A stretch of 64,000 nucleotides of DNA from positions 1,860,001 through 1,924,000 of the forward strand of contig NZ_CP097128.1 of NCBI RefSeq assembly GCF_023330685.1. Direction: 5' to 3'. Source of the stretch: Conexibacter sp. DBS9H8 (GTDB lineage Bacteria; Actinomycetota; Thermoleophilia; Solirubrobacterales; Solirubrobacteraceae). The position numbers and the translations under genes are program-made. Under the pieces are notes generated by a model, which searched no databases, was not told the DNA's origin, and was given only the letters and a program-made list of their open reading frames with translations. Positions 40,592-48,246 of this stretch are shown in pieces; positions within the stretch are counted from its first letter, which is position 1, and each line of letters begins with the position of its first letter.

Positions 40592-41271
40592 GCCGTCGGC
40601 CCGCCCGTCCCTCCCTGTTTCTCCCCCGGTTGGCCGCCGGGTTGACCGTGACGGTGCTCGGGCTGGGGTTGGTGAGCCTGGTCGTGGAGGGGTCGGCCTC
40701 CGCTCCGCTGCTCGCGCTGCTGCAGACGATCAGCCTGTTCGGGGTCGGAACCGTGATCATCGCCGGAGCGGTCATCTACGTGATCGTCCGGCTCGGAGGA
40801 TGGCGCGAGCCGGAGGCGCAGTTTGACGCGCTGATCGAGCATTCCGAACGGCTCGCCCGCGGAGGCTCAAGCGAGGACGACGACTTCACTGCGTCGTGGC
40901 CGGACGAGGAGGACGGGCTTGAGGTCGCCGCCGTCGACGTCGGGTTCGACGCGCTGCTGCGATCGGTGATTGACGAGCTGCCCCTCGACTTCCACCGCGC
41001 CCTCGAGCATGTCGCGATCGTCGTCTCCGACTCGGGGGCGACCGCGGTGCGGACCCGCCACGGCCACCGTGGCGCCTACGGGATGTATCAGGGCGACACC
41101 GTCGCCAACGACTACTTCACCGAGCGCATCCTCATCTTTCGCGACACCCTGCTGCGCGACTTCGGGCACGACCCCGAGCGGCTGCGTCAGCAGGTCCGGC
41201 GTGTCCTGCGGCACGAGCTTGCCCACCACCTCGGTTGGGATGAGCGCGGTGTCCGCAAGCTCGGTCTCTGA
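40588..41271 (+). CDS. Membrane-anchored zincin-like metallopeptidase
   Basis: The 227-residue protein has two N-terminal hydrophobic helices (LAAGLTVTVLGLGLVSLVV and LFGVGTVIIAGAVIYVIV), an acidic linker, and a domain of the Thermus TTHA0227-like minimal zincin family (COG3824) with the zinc motif in RRVLRHELAHHLGWDE. Family members are usually soluble and about 120-140 residues; the membrane anchor is an added part. Function is unknown. It starts inside the stop of the acyl-CoA dehydrogenase gene (ATGA). Confidence 0.82.
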   Translation: MSRRPARPSLFLPRLAAGLTVTVLGLGLVSLVVEGSASAPLLALLQTISLFGVGTVIIAGAVIYVIVRLGGWREPEAQFDALIEHSERLARGGSSEDDDFTASWPDEEDGLEVAAVDVGFDALLRSVIDELPLDFHRALEHVAIVVSDSGATAVRTRHGHRGAYGMYQGDTVANDYFTERILIFRDTLLRDFGHDPERLRQQVRRVLRHELAHHLGWDERGVRKLGL

Positions 41272-41277
41272 GACGCC

Positions 41278-42702
41278 TCAGGCCGCGACGGCAGCGGTGA
41301 GACCGTCGAGTTCGGCGGTGAGGCCGGCGGCGGCGACGGCGAGCCCCGGCGTGAGGTCACGGTCGGCCAGCAGCCCGAAGCAGACATCCCCGTCGTAGCT
41401 GAGGATGCCGACCGTGAGCCCCTGGTTCGCCGGGTTGAGGGGCACGATCGGGTAGATGTCGGTGGTCCGCACCCCGGCGAGGTAGAAGGGCTGCTGGGGC
41501 CCGGGCAGGTTGGAGACGACGACGTTGAAGGCGCGCACCGAGCCCATCGCGCGGGCGAGCATGCCCGAGATGAGCGGCGGTGCGACACCGGAGGCTCCGA
41601 CCATCAGCGCGCCCGCGCGCACGGCCGCTGACTCCTTCAGCAGCCGAGTCTGCGCGGCGATCGTGGCGATGCGCCGGCCGAGATCGGGCTCGCTGACCGG
41701 GAGGTCGACGAACACGGTCGAGATCTGATTGCCCATATCCCCCGCCCGGGGGTCGCTCCGGACGCTCACCGGCACGAGCGCGACCGGTGGACGGCCGCTG
41801 AGCGGTTCGGCTCCAGCACCATCGACGGCGGCGAGGTAGCGGGCGAGCATCCCGGTCACGACCGCGAGCAGCGTGTCGTTGACCGTTCCCCCACAGTTGC
41901 GGCTCACCGTCTTCACGGTGGCGAGATCGACCTGGGCGCTTGCGTAACGACGGTTCGGGGAGATCGGACGGTTGAGCGGGGTCATCGGCGCCTGGGGACG
42001 CTGGCGGGCGAGTTCGATGGCGACTTCGGTCGCGCGGCGCATGTCCCGGGCGACCCCGCGGGCATCCGCGGCGGCCCGCCGCGGGTCGGGATCGAGGGCA
42101 CGCAGCGCGCCGTCGAGGACGGGCCGGGCGGCGAGGGCCATCGGCGTCGTGACGAGCCTGGCGACGTGGCGCCGCAGATCGTAGGGTTGGGGCTCCCAGG
42201 TCCCCTCCGGAGGCGGGATCTCGAGGGGCGTGGCGGACGGGTCGAGGACGAGGGCAGCGAGGCCGATGGCCGCCATTCCGTCGACGAGCGCATGGTGGGC
42301 CTTGAGCAGGAGCGCGAGCCGGTCCTCCCCGACGCCCTCGAGCAGCGTCATCTCCCACAGCGGCCGGGTACGGTCGAGCCGGTGGGAGAACTCGCGGCCC
42401 ACGAAGGCGCCGAGCTCGGCCGGGCCGCCGGGCCGGGGCAGGCTCGCCTGCCGAACGTGCCAGTCGAGGTCGAAGCTGGCATCGTCGACCCAGACCGGGT
42501 TGGCGATGCCCATGATCGGCTCCTCGAGCCGTTGGCGCAGGCGGGGAATGAGATGAATCCGCTCGGCGATCCGGGCCCGCACCATCGCGAGCGTGAGCGC
42601 CGCCCCCGCCTCGAACACGAGCAGACCGCCGACCGCCATGTTCACGGCCCCGCGCTCGGCGGCGAGTGAGGATCGGTCGGCTGGGGAGAGGGCCTCGCTC
42701 AT
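41278..42702 (-). CDS. Wax ester synthase/diacylglycerol acyltransferase (WS/DGAT)
   Basis: The 474-residue protein matches the WS/DGAT family. It has LSPADRSSLAAERGAVNMAVGGLLVF at the start, the catalytic motif in LLLKAHHALVDGMAAIGL (HHxxxDG), TPLNRPISPNRRYASAQVDLATVK, and the C-terminal NVVVSNLPGPQQPFYLAGVRTTDIYPIVPL block. It esterifies acyl-CoA with long-chain alcohols or diacylglycerol to form storage lipids. It is convergent with the zincin gene. A TAGGGT box nine bases before its start may be its -10. Confidence 0.94.
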   Translation of the reverse strand: MSEALSPADRSSLAAERGAVNMAVGGLLVFEAGAALTLAMVRARIAERIHLIPRLRQRLEEPIMGIANPVWVDDASFDLDWHVRQASLPRPGGPAELGAFVGREFSHRLDRTRPLWEMTLLEGVGEDRLALLLKAHHALVDGMAAIGLAALVLDPSATPLEIPPPEGTWEPQPYDLRRHVARLVTTPMALAARPVLDGALRALDPDPRRAAADARGVARDMRRATEVAIELARQRPQAPMTPLNRPISPNRRYASAQVDLATVKTVSRNCGGTVNDTLLAVVTGMLARYLAAVDGAGAEPLSGRPPVALVPVSVRSDPRAGDMGNQISTVFVDLPVSEPDLGRRIATIAAQTRLLKESAAVRAGALMVGASGVAPPLISGMLARAMGSVRAFNVVVSNLPGPQQPFYLAGVRTTDIYPIVPLNPANQGLTVGILSYDGDVCFGLLADRDLTPGLAVAAAGLTAELDGLTAAVAA

Positions 42703-42711
42703 CAGGGCCGT

Positions 42712-42717
42712 ACCCTA
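42712..42717 (-). promoter_or_regulatory. Candidate -10 box for the WS/DGAT gene
   Basis: On the minus strand TAGGGT ends nine bases before the ATG at 42702, with no Shine-Dalgarno sequence between. Confidence 0.35.
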
Positions 42718-42767
42718 CGCGCTTGAGCGGCCGCGGATGCCGTTACGCCCGCGTCGGCGGGGAGCCG

Positions 42768-43466
42768 TCACGCGTCCGTCCGGAGGTAGCGGAGAAACAG
42801 GGTGCCCTCCCGCTCGAGCACGGTCACGAGAGACATATCGATGAGCTCGGCGGCCGGGGCTCCCTCGGTGAGTGACGGGCCGCTGTCGCCTCCGGCGAGC
42901 TTCGGGCCGAGGCTGAGGAACAACTCATCCACAAGGCCGGCGCGCAGGAGCGACCCGAACAGCCGTGGCCCGCCCTCACAGAGCAGTCGCCGGACCTGGT
43001 GGCCGGAGTGGAGGGTGCCGAGCACGTGCTCGAGATCGGTTCCCGGCTCGACCGTGACCGTCGCGGGGACGTGATCGAGTTGACGGACGGCGTCGGTGAA
43101 GAGGATCACCTCTCCGGCCGGGTCGCAGAACAGCGGGATCTCGGTCGGCAGCCGCCCGGAACGGCTCACGGTCACGATCGGCCGGTCAGCCGGCCGGTAG
43201 TTCTCGATGCCGAGCGTGCTCGGGCCGGCGAGGATCGCGTCGACGGACGCCCGCAGGGCGTGGAAGAGAGCGCGGTCACCGACGTCTGACAGCGGTGCCG
43301 AGCGCCCGGCGAACGTCGCCTGGCCATCGAGGCTCAAGACGAAGTTGACCACCACCCACGGCCGCTGCGCCGGGGCGACGGTCCGGTCGGCGACCTCGCC
43401 CAGGAACGCGTCGGCACTGACGTCGGAGCCGGCGGGAAGCAGACGGTGAAAGCTGACTTCGGCCAC
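42768..43466 (-). CDS. RibD C-terminal-like (pyrimidine) reductase
   Basis: The 232-residue protein matches the RibD C-terminal/dihydrofolate-reductase-like fold: PWVVVNFVLSLDGQATFAGRSAPLSDVGDRALFHALRASVDAILAGPSTLGIENY, then VRRLLCEGGPRLFGSLLRAGLVDELFLSLGPKLAGG. No deaminase domain is present. It may be a riboflavin-pathway reductase or an NADPH reductase of other use; no other rib gene is nearby. It is divergent from the small membrane protein gene, 47 bases away. Confidence 0.85.
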   Translation of the reverse strand: MAEVSFHRLLPAGSDVSADAFLGEVADRTVAPAQRPWVVVNFVLSLDGQATFAGRSAPLSDVGDRALFHALRASVDAILAGPSTLGIENYRPADRPIVTVSRSGRLPTEIPLFCDPAGEVILFTDAVRQLDHVPATVTVEPGTDLEHVLGTLHSGHQVRRLLCEGGPRLFGSLLRAGLVDELFLSLGPKLAGGDSGPSLTEGAPAAELIDMSLVTVLEREGTLFLRYLRTDA

Positions 43467-43498
43467 GAGAACCGGAACCGTAGCGGGCCGGGATCGAT

Positions 43499-43504
43499 TA
43501 GGCT
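43499..43504 (+). promoter_or_regulatory. Candidate -10 box for the 43514 gene
   Basis: TAGGCT ends nine bases before the ATG at 43514, with no ribosome binding site between. Confidence 0.35.
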
Positions 43505-43513
43505 CACCCGCAG

Positions 43514-43975
43514 ATGAGCACGCGAGCGCTGGACCGGGGAGAGGTGATCGCCGCCGTCGGCGGGATCCTCCTCGGCCTCTCCCTCTTCCTCGGCTGGTAC
43601 ACCCTCGCCAACCGCTACGCGATCCTCGCCGTCTGCCACGGACCGGGGGTCAGCTGCAGCGGCTGGAACGCCCTCGAATACATCCGCTTCCTGCTGATCA
43701 TTGCCGCCGTCGCGCCGCTCGTGCTGATCTGGGTGATCCTCCGTGGCCGCGCGCTCACCTGGCCGCGGGGGGAGTTGACCGCCGTCGTCGCCCTCTGTGC
43801 GCTGACCCTGATCGTCTTCCGTGGCATCATCGACAAGCCGGGTTACCCGCGGGGTGAGATCGGTGTGGGGGTCGGATGGTTCGTCGCGCTCGCCGGCGGG
43901 CTCCTGATCTTCCTCGGAGCGATCACCCGGACGCATGAGAGCAACGTGCGCCGCAAGCCACCAGGAGTCCTATGA
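43514..43975 (+). CDS. Small integral membrane protein upstream of glpX
   Basis: The 153-residue protein has four hydrophobic helices: VIAAVGGILLGLSLFLGWYTL, FLLIIAAVAPLVLIWVIL, LTAVVALCALTLIVF and VGWFVALAGGLLIFLGAI, with a Cys-containing loop (CHGPGVSCSGW) after the first. I do not recognise a functional family. It overlaps glpX by four bases (43972-43975), so the two are co-translated. Confidence 0.75.
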   Translation: MSTRALDRGEVIAAVGGILLGLSLFLGWYTLANRYAILAVCHGPGVSCSGWNALEYIRFLLIIAAVAPLVLIWVILRGRALTWPRGELTAVVALCALTLIVFRGIIDKPGYPRGEIGVGVGWFVALAGGLLIFLGAITRTHESNVRRKPPGVL

Positions 43976-44982
43976 GCACCACTGATCCCGTCGTCCGTCC
44001 CGACCGTAACCTCGCGCTGGAGCTTGTGCGCGTCACTGAGGCGGCGGCGCTCGCTGCCGCCGGCCTGATCGGCCGCGGTGACAAGGAGGCCGCTGACCAG
44101 GCGGCGGTGGACGCGATGCGCCACGTGCTCGACGGCGTCCGGATGGACGGTGTCGTCGTCATCGGTGAGGGCGAGAAGGACGAGGCTCCGATGCTCTACA
44201 ACGGCGAGAGCATCGGTGACGGGTCCAAGCCGGAGGTCGACATCGCCGTCGATCCGCTCGAGGGGACGCGCCTCACCGCCCTCGGCATGCCGAGTGCGAT
44301 CACGGTGATCGCCCTCGCCGAGCGCGGAGCCATGTTCGACCCGGGCCCGTGCGTGTACATGGAGAAGCTCGCCGGCGGCCCGGAGATCGCCGACCTGCTC
44401 GACCTCGAGCGCCCGATCGCCGAGACGCTGCAGCTCGTCGCCCAACGCAAGGGCGTCGGGATCCGGGACGTGATGGTCGTCTGCCTCGATCGGCCCCGAC
44501 ACGAGGAACGCATCGCGGAGATCCGCGCCGCCGGTGCCCGCGTCCGCCTGATCCTCGACGGGGACGTCGCCGCCTCTCTGCTCGCGGTCACCGAGGGGAA
44601 CCGGGTCGATTTGCTGTGGGGGATCGGCGGGACCCCCGAGGGCGTCATCTCGGCGGCAGCGATCAAATGTCTCGGCGGGGAGATCCTCGGGCGCCTGTGG
44701 CCGCGCGACGAGGAGGAACGCTCGGCCGCCGCGGCAGCGGGCTACGACCTCGACCAGATCCTCACCTCCGGCGACCTCGTCAAGGGCGACGACGTCTTCT
44801 TCTCCGCCACCGGGGTCACCGACGGGGACGTCCTTCAGGGTGTCCGCTACCTGCCGGGCGGGGTGGCGAGCACCGAGAGCCTCGTGATGCGCACCCGGTC
44901 GGGCACCGTTCGCCGCGTCCATTCACGCCACAACCGGGCCAAGCTCGCCGACCTGATCGGCAACGTCGAGCGGTTCGGCTGA
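43972..44982 (+). CDS. glpX: Class II fructose-1,6-bisphosphatase GlpX
   Basis: The 336-residue protein is a class II FBPase: VVIGEGEKDEAPMLYNGE with metal ligands, the DIAVDPLEGTRLTALGMPSAITVIAL motif, LILDGDVAASLLAV and LLWGIGGTPEGVISAAAIKCLGGEI, and the C-terminal FFSATGVTDGDVLQGVRY. It converts fructose 1,6-bisphosphate to fructose 6-phosphate in gluconeogenesis. It is co-translated with the small membrane protein. Confidence 0.97.
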   Translation: MSTTDPVVRPDRNLALELVRVTEAAALAAAGLIGRGDKEAADQAAVDAMRHVLDGVRMDGVVVIGEGEKDEAPMLYNGESIGDGSKPEVDIAVDPLEGTRLTALGMPSAITVIALAERGAMFDPGPCVYMEKLAGGPEIADLLDLERPIAETLQLVAQRKGVGIRDVMVVCLDRPRHEERIAEIRAAGARVRLILDGDVAASLLAVTEGNRVDLLWGIGGTPEGVISAAAIKCLGGEILGRLWPRDEEERSAAAAAGYDLDQILTSGDLVKGDDVFFSATGVTDGDVLQGVRYLPGGVASTESLVMRTRSGTVRRVHSRHNRAKLADLIGNVERFG

Positions 44983-44997
44983 GCTGACGCGGCTCAG
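44979..44997. terminator. Hairpin spanning both stop codons between glpX and the 44994 gene
   Basis: CTGAGC at 44979-44984 pairs with GCTCAG at 44992-44997 around a seven-base loop. The stem contains the glpX TGA and the stop of the convergent gene, so a single short hairpin may end both transcripts. Confidence 0.5.
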
Positions 44998-45740
44998 GCC
45001 GGGTGGGCCGGGTCCGCGTCGATGCCGCCGACGAGGAGGCGGCCGATCTTCGACTCGTGCAACTCGAGGCTGGCGAGGCTGCGCAGAAACGCGTTGGTGA
45101 CGAGTACGTGGACGAATGCCTGAGTGGACTGGTAGACGAGGTCGCCCAGTGAGGAGGCGATCGACGGGTAGAAGTTCGTCACCTCGACTTCGATGGTCAG
45201 CTCGGGATCGCGGGCGTCCGCTTCCGGCTCCGGTCCATCGGGACCGGAGCCGGCCGGCTCGCGGGTGACCTCCAGGGCGAGTCCGCCCTCCCCGCGTCCG
45301 CGGCGGGCCACGAGCAGCCCGTCCTTGATCTGCCAGCCGATCCGGGCCCGGCGGGAGGACACCACGAACGTCGGAGGGTCAAACCGCAACAGGGTGAGCG
45401 CGCGGATCCCGAACAGGGCGACGCGGCGGTCGTCGGGGCTGTAGAGCACCTGGACGATCCCGAGCGTCACTCGCGTCAGGAACCGCCAGTAGGTCGCCCC
45501 GAGGTTCTCGAGGTTCCGGGCCGTCCAGAGCCGGTCGAGGTCGCGCTGGGGCATCGCCAGGCGAGCCGACTGGACCGACCGGACCGCCCCGTTGTCACCG
45601 ATCACGGTGGACCGTCGCGGGGAGACGATCGTGGCCCTGCCGGGAAGCTCGCGGGGACGGCTGGCGACGAGCCACAGGACACCGGCGCAGGCGGGCAGAG
45701 CGAGCGCCAGTGCCCGGCGAGTGCGGGGGAAGGGGGCCAT
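44994..45740 (-). CDS. Unrecognised protein with an N-terminal hydrophobic anchor
   Basis: The ATG at 45740 gives 248 residues; a TTG at 45752 is possible. A hydrophobic stretch (RALALALPACAGVLWLVAS) at the N-terminus may be an anchor or signal. The rest is soluble and beta-rich, with VALFGIRALTLLRFDPPTFVVSSRRARIGWQIKDGLLVARRG, an acidic Pro/Glu loop, and a C-terminal helix region (NFYPSIASSLGDLVYQSTQAFVHVLVTNAFLRSLASLELHESKIGRLL). I do not recognise a family. It follows the RlpA-like gene in the same direction after 25 bases. Confidence 0.65.
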   Translation of the reverse strand: MAPFPRTRRALALALPACAGVLWLVASRPRELPGRATIVSPRRSTVIGDNGAVRSVQSARLAMPQRDLDRLWTARNLENLGATYWRFLTRVTLGIVQVLYSPDDRRVALFGIRALTLLRFDPPTFVVSSRRARIGWQIKDGLLVARRGRGEGGLALEVTREPAGSGPDGPEPEADARDPELTIEVEVTNFYPSIASSLGDLVYQSTQAFVHVLVTNAFLRSLASLELHESKIGRLLVGGIDADPAHPA

Positions 45741-45765
45741 GGTCGGTCCCAATTATGCGGCTGGG

Positions 45766-46602
45766 CTAGAGAACCGCCGCGCCGACGGTCTCGGTCTCGG
45801 TGTCGTTGAGCGCACGGGCGGTCGCCATCGTCAGATCGAGGCTCGCTCCATGGCTGTAGGGGCCCCGGTCGATCACCGGAACCGTGATCGACCGCCCGCG
45901 GAAGGCGATCACGATCCTGGTGCCGCAGGCGAGTGTGCGTGAGGCGACCCCGAGGGTGTTCGGCGCCAGCGTCTGGCCACAGGCGGTGCGGTGGCCGTAG
46001 AAGCCCGGTCCGTAGATGGTGGCGACGGCCGGCCGATAGACGGTGACCGCCAGGTCGGGGGAGGCGCCGCCATTCTCCGCCGCCGTGACGCTGCCGGGAG
46101 AGCCGATGATGGCGGCCCGCACCGCAAGCGCCCCGCTCCGGGAGGCCCGCCACGCGGCCCGGAAGTGACCGCCCGGTCCCGTTGCCGTCTCGGTGACCGT
46201 CTGCCAGGGACCCTGCGGCGCCCGTACCTGCATGGCGACGGTGCTCGCCGCCGCTCCTGCCCAGGTGCCGGTGAGGATGACGGCGTGGTGTAGGGCCGCC
46301 GCTGAGACCGTGCTCACGCGGAAGCCGCCGCCGGCGGCTGACTCGGGCCGACGCAGCGGAGCGGTCGCGGGCGGCGTCCCGGTCGCTGCGGCACTCCCGG
46401 AGCCGGCTTGGGTGGATCCCGACGGTTCCGCCCCGCCGCTGAGACCGGCTCCGCCGCTTGACCCGCCCGCTCCCGCTCCGGTTGTCGCCGCGAGCGCGCC
46501 CGTGGCGGGCCCGGAAACGAGCAGGAGAGCAGCGGCGAGGCCGGCGCGCAGCGCGCGGCCAGGACGGTGGCAGGGTCGGGTGATCGTCACGGGTGGGCGC
46601 AT
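45766..46602 (-). CDS. Secreted RlpA-like double-psi beta-barrel protein
   Basis: From the ATG at 46602 the protein has 278 residues. A signal peptide (RAGLAAALLLVSGPATGALAA) is followed by a Gly/Ser/Ala-rich linker, a middle domain and a C-terminal RlpA-like barrel (ATIYGPGFYGHRTACGQTL, LACGTRIVIAFRGRSITVPVIDRGPYSHGASLDLT), where the RTACG and DRGPY motifs match RlpA/resuscitation-type lytic transglycosylase folds. A GTG at 46617 falls inside the closing helix of the upstream riboswitch, so the ATG at 46602 is preferred, though no strong ribosome binding site is visible. It probably acts on peptidoglycan. Confidence 0.83.
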   Translation of the reverse strand: MRPPVTITRPCHRPGRALRAGLAAALLLVSGPATGALAATTGAGAGGSSGGAGLSGGAEPSGSTQAGSGSAAATGTPPATAPLRRPESAAGGGFRVSTVSAAALHHAVILTGTWAGAAASTVAMQVRAPQGPWQTVTETATGPGGHFRAAWRASRSGALAVRAAIIGSPGSVTAAENGGASPDLAVTVYRPAVATIYGPGFYGHRTACGQTLAPNTLGVASRTLACGTRIVIAFRGRSITVPVIDRGPYSHGASLDLTMATARALNDTETETVGAAVL

Positions 46603-46614
46603 GAAGTTGTGTGG

Positions 46615-46738
46615 CACGGAGGGCCTACGAGGTGAGCTGACGGGCTCGCGCGTGTGCGCTACAAGGTGACGGCCACCTCGATTCGCCCCTGCGGAGGCAG
46701 CGTGACCTCCGCGTTGGTTCCCCCGTCGTCGCTCCGTG
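46615..46738 (-). promoter_or_regulatory. Second cyclic di-AMP (ydaO/yuaA) riboswitch, upstream of the RlpA-like gene
   Basis: Read on the minus strand the segment has GGGGGAACC (46723-46715), AGGGGCGAAT (46690-46681) and the 3' signature CCCGTCAGCTCACCTCGTAGG (about 46644-46624). CACGGAG (46738-46732) pairs perfectly with CTCCGTG (46621-46615) as the closing helix. One base of the usual AGCTAACC block is changed (AGCTCACC). It is the second copy of this RNA in the window and again precedes a cell-wall gene. Confidence 0.88.
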
Positions 46739-46820
46739 GACGGGGCGACGTTCGGCGTTATGTGCAGTTGCGCAGCTTAGCTCACGGCGCGGCCATCGGG
46801 CTCGCTGCCGACTTTTTCGT

Positions 46821-46834
46821 CGTTTCCTGAAACG
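46821..46834. promoter_or_regulatory. Perfect palindrome CGTTTC-CT-GAAACG
   Basis: The six-base arms at 46821-46826 and 46829-46834 are exact reverse complements. It lies between the divergent RlpA-like and rpoD transcripts and could be an operator. Its TTCCTGAA core recurs in the hxlR promoter at 49509-49520. Confidence 0.4.
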
Positions 46835-46907
46835 GTTGGGCCTGACCGCGGTAGTACATCCTGAGCGTCACGGAGGCCGTTGTCCGGAGCACCGTCGGGC
46901 ACCTGCC

Positions 46908-46913
46908 TAGAAT
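46908..46913 (+). promoter_or_regulatory. Candidate -10 box for the principal sigma gene
   Basis: TAGAAT is a near-consensus -10 box. The nearest -35-like sequence (TTGTCC at 46880) is 22 bases away, too far for a normal promoter, so the -35 part is unresolved. It would give a leader of about 100 bases. Confidence 0.45.
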
Positions 46914-47022
46914 CGATGGGAATGTGTGAGTCGGCGGCGTGCGGCCACGGAAACGCACGTGGCCCCTCCCGGGTGTCGCCGGCCGAGCCGGCAAGCGGGC
47001 AACACGAGGAAAAAGGGAACCG

Positions 47023-48126
47023 ATGTCAGTAGCGGATCTGCAGGAACTCGAGGAGATCAAGGGACTGGTCAACCGCGGCCAGCAGCAGGGCGTCCTCACC
47101 TTCACCGAGATCAGCACCGCGATCTCGGAACTCGACCTCGATGAGATCGACGTTGAGGAGTTGCACGGTTATCTCGAGCGTGCGGAGATCGAGCTCGTCG
47201 AAGATGTCGATCCGGCCCAGGCCGAAGCCGACGTCGAGCGCGCTCCGGACAAGCGGGGCGGTCGCAGGAAGGCCAAGGCGGCCCTCGACCTCAAGCCCGA
47301 CATGACGACGGACTCGCTCCAGTTGTTCCTCAAGGACATCGGCAAGGTCCGGCTCCTCACCGCCCAGGAGGAGGTCGATCTCGCCAAGCGGATCGAGCGC
47401 GGCGACCTCGACGCGAAGCAGAAGATGGTCGAGTCCAACCTCCGGCTCGTCGTCTCGATCGCCAAGAACTATCGCAACCAGGGACTCCCGTTTCTCGACC
47501 TGATCCAGGAGGGGACCCTCGGGCTCGTCCGCGCCGCGGAGAAGTTCGACTACCGCAAGGGGTTCAAGTTCTCGACGTACGCGACCTGGTGGATCCGCCA
47601 GGCGATCGCCCGGGCGCTCGCGGACAAGGCGCGGACGATCCGGATTCCCGTCCACGTCGTTGAGAAGCTCAACAAGATCGGCCGGGCCGAACGCAAGCTC
47701 GTGACCGAGCTGGGCCGGGAGCCGACGGCGGAGGAGATCGCTGAGGTCACCGGAATCGAGCCGGACGAGGTCGAGTCGATCAAGCGCTCCGCCCAGGCGC
47801 CCGTTTCGCTCGAGAAGCCGGTCGGGGACGAGGAGGAGTCCGAGTTCGGTCAGTTCATCGCGGACGAGCGCGCCGAATCCCCCTATGACCGGGCGGCGGA
47901 GATCCTCACCAAGGAGGCGTTGCGGGAGGCGCTGGAGAACCTCTCCTACCGTGAGCGGCGCGTGCTCGAACTCCGCTACGGCCTCGGTGGTGAGCATCCG
48001 CGTACCCTGGACGAGGTCGGCCGCACCTTTAATGTGACCCGCGAACGGATCCGCCAGATCGAGAACCAGTCGCTGAAGAAGCTGCAGTCCCTCGCGGAGG
48101 CGCAGAAGCTCCGCGACGTCGCCTGA
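47023..48126 (+). CDS. rpoD: Principal RNA polymerase sigma factor (RpoD/SigA)
   Basis: From the ATG at 47023 the protein has 367 residues. Region 1.1-like start ([26 protein letters not shown]) and acidic segment lead to region 1.2 ([29 protein letters not shown]), region 2 ([61 protein letters not shown]), region 3 ([13 protein letters not shown]) and region 4 ([48 protein letters not shown]). The RPEHV-type housekeeping features mark the primary sigma. An upstream in-frame start at 46939 lies in the leader and is not used. Confidence 0.96.
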   Translation: MSVADLQELEEIKGLVNRGQQQGVLTFTEISTAISELDLDEIDVEELHGYLERAEIELVEDVDPAQAEADVERAPDKRGGRRKAKAALDLKPDMTTDSLQLFLKDIGKVRLLTAQEEVDLAKRIERGDLDAKQKMVESNLRLVVSIAKNYRNQGLPFLDLIQEGTLGLVRAAEKFDYRKGFKFSTYATWWIRQAIARALADKARTIRIPVHVVEKLNKIGRAERKLVTELGREPTAEEIAEVTGIEPDEVESIKRSAQAPVSLEKPVGDEEESEFGQFIADERAESPYDRAAEILTKEALREALENLSYRERRVLELRYGLGGEHPRTLDEVGRTFNVTRERIRQIENQSLKKLQSLAEAQKLRDVA

Positions 48127-48134
48127 TTCCCCGT

Positions 48135-48156
48135 GGCGGGCCCGCCCGGGCCCGCC
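48135..48156 (+). terminator. Hairpin after the principal sigma gene
   Basis: GGCGGGCCC (48135-48143) pairs perfectly with GGGCCCGCC (48148-48156) around a four-base loop, nine bases after the sigma gene stop. It separates rpoD from pilT. Confidence 0.7.
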
Positions 48157-48246
48157 GTCGCCTCCTGCGCGGGCATCGGACGGGCGTCCGGCCCTCCACC
48201 GGGGACGCTCAGCCTCTCCGGGGCTGCTGCCGATAACGGATCGGAG

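Larger units (their letters stand above)
46739..47022. promoter_or_regulatory. Divergent intergenic region: riboswitch promoter and rpoD leader
   Basis: The full 420-base gene-free stretch from 46603 to 47022 holds the riboswitch on the minus strand, then this region. It contains a perfect palindrome (46821-46834), a TAGAAT -10-like box (46908-46913) for the rightward sigma gene, and a leader of about 100 bases ending in GAGGAAAAAGGGAACC before the ATG. The minus-strand promoter for the riboswitch was not resolved. No tRNA or other RNA gene was seen. Confidence 0.5.

Noticed and set aside
46939..47022. Upstream start for the principal sigma gene at 46939
   Set aside because: The extra residues are Arg/Lys/Gly-rich and lie after a -10-like box in the leader; the ATG at 47023 fits the family.
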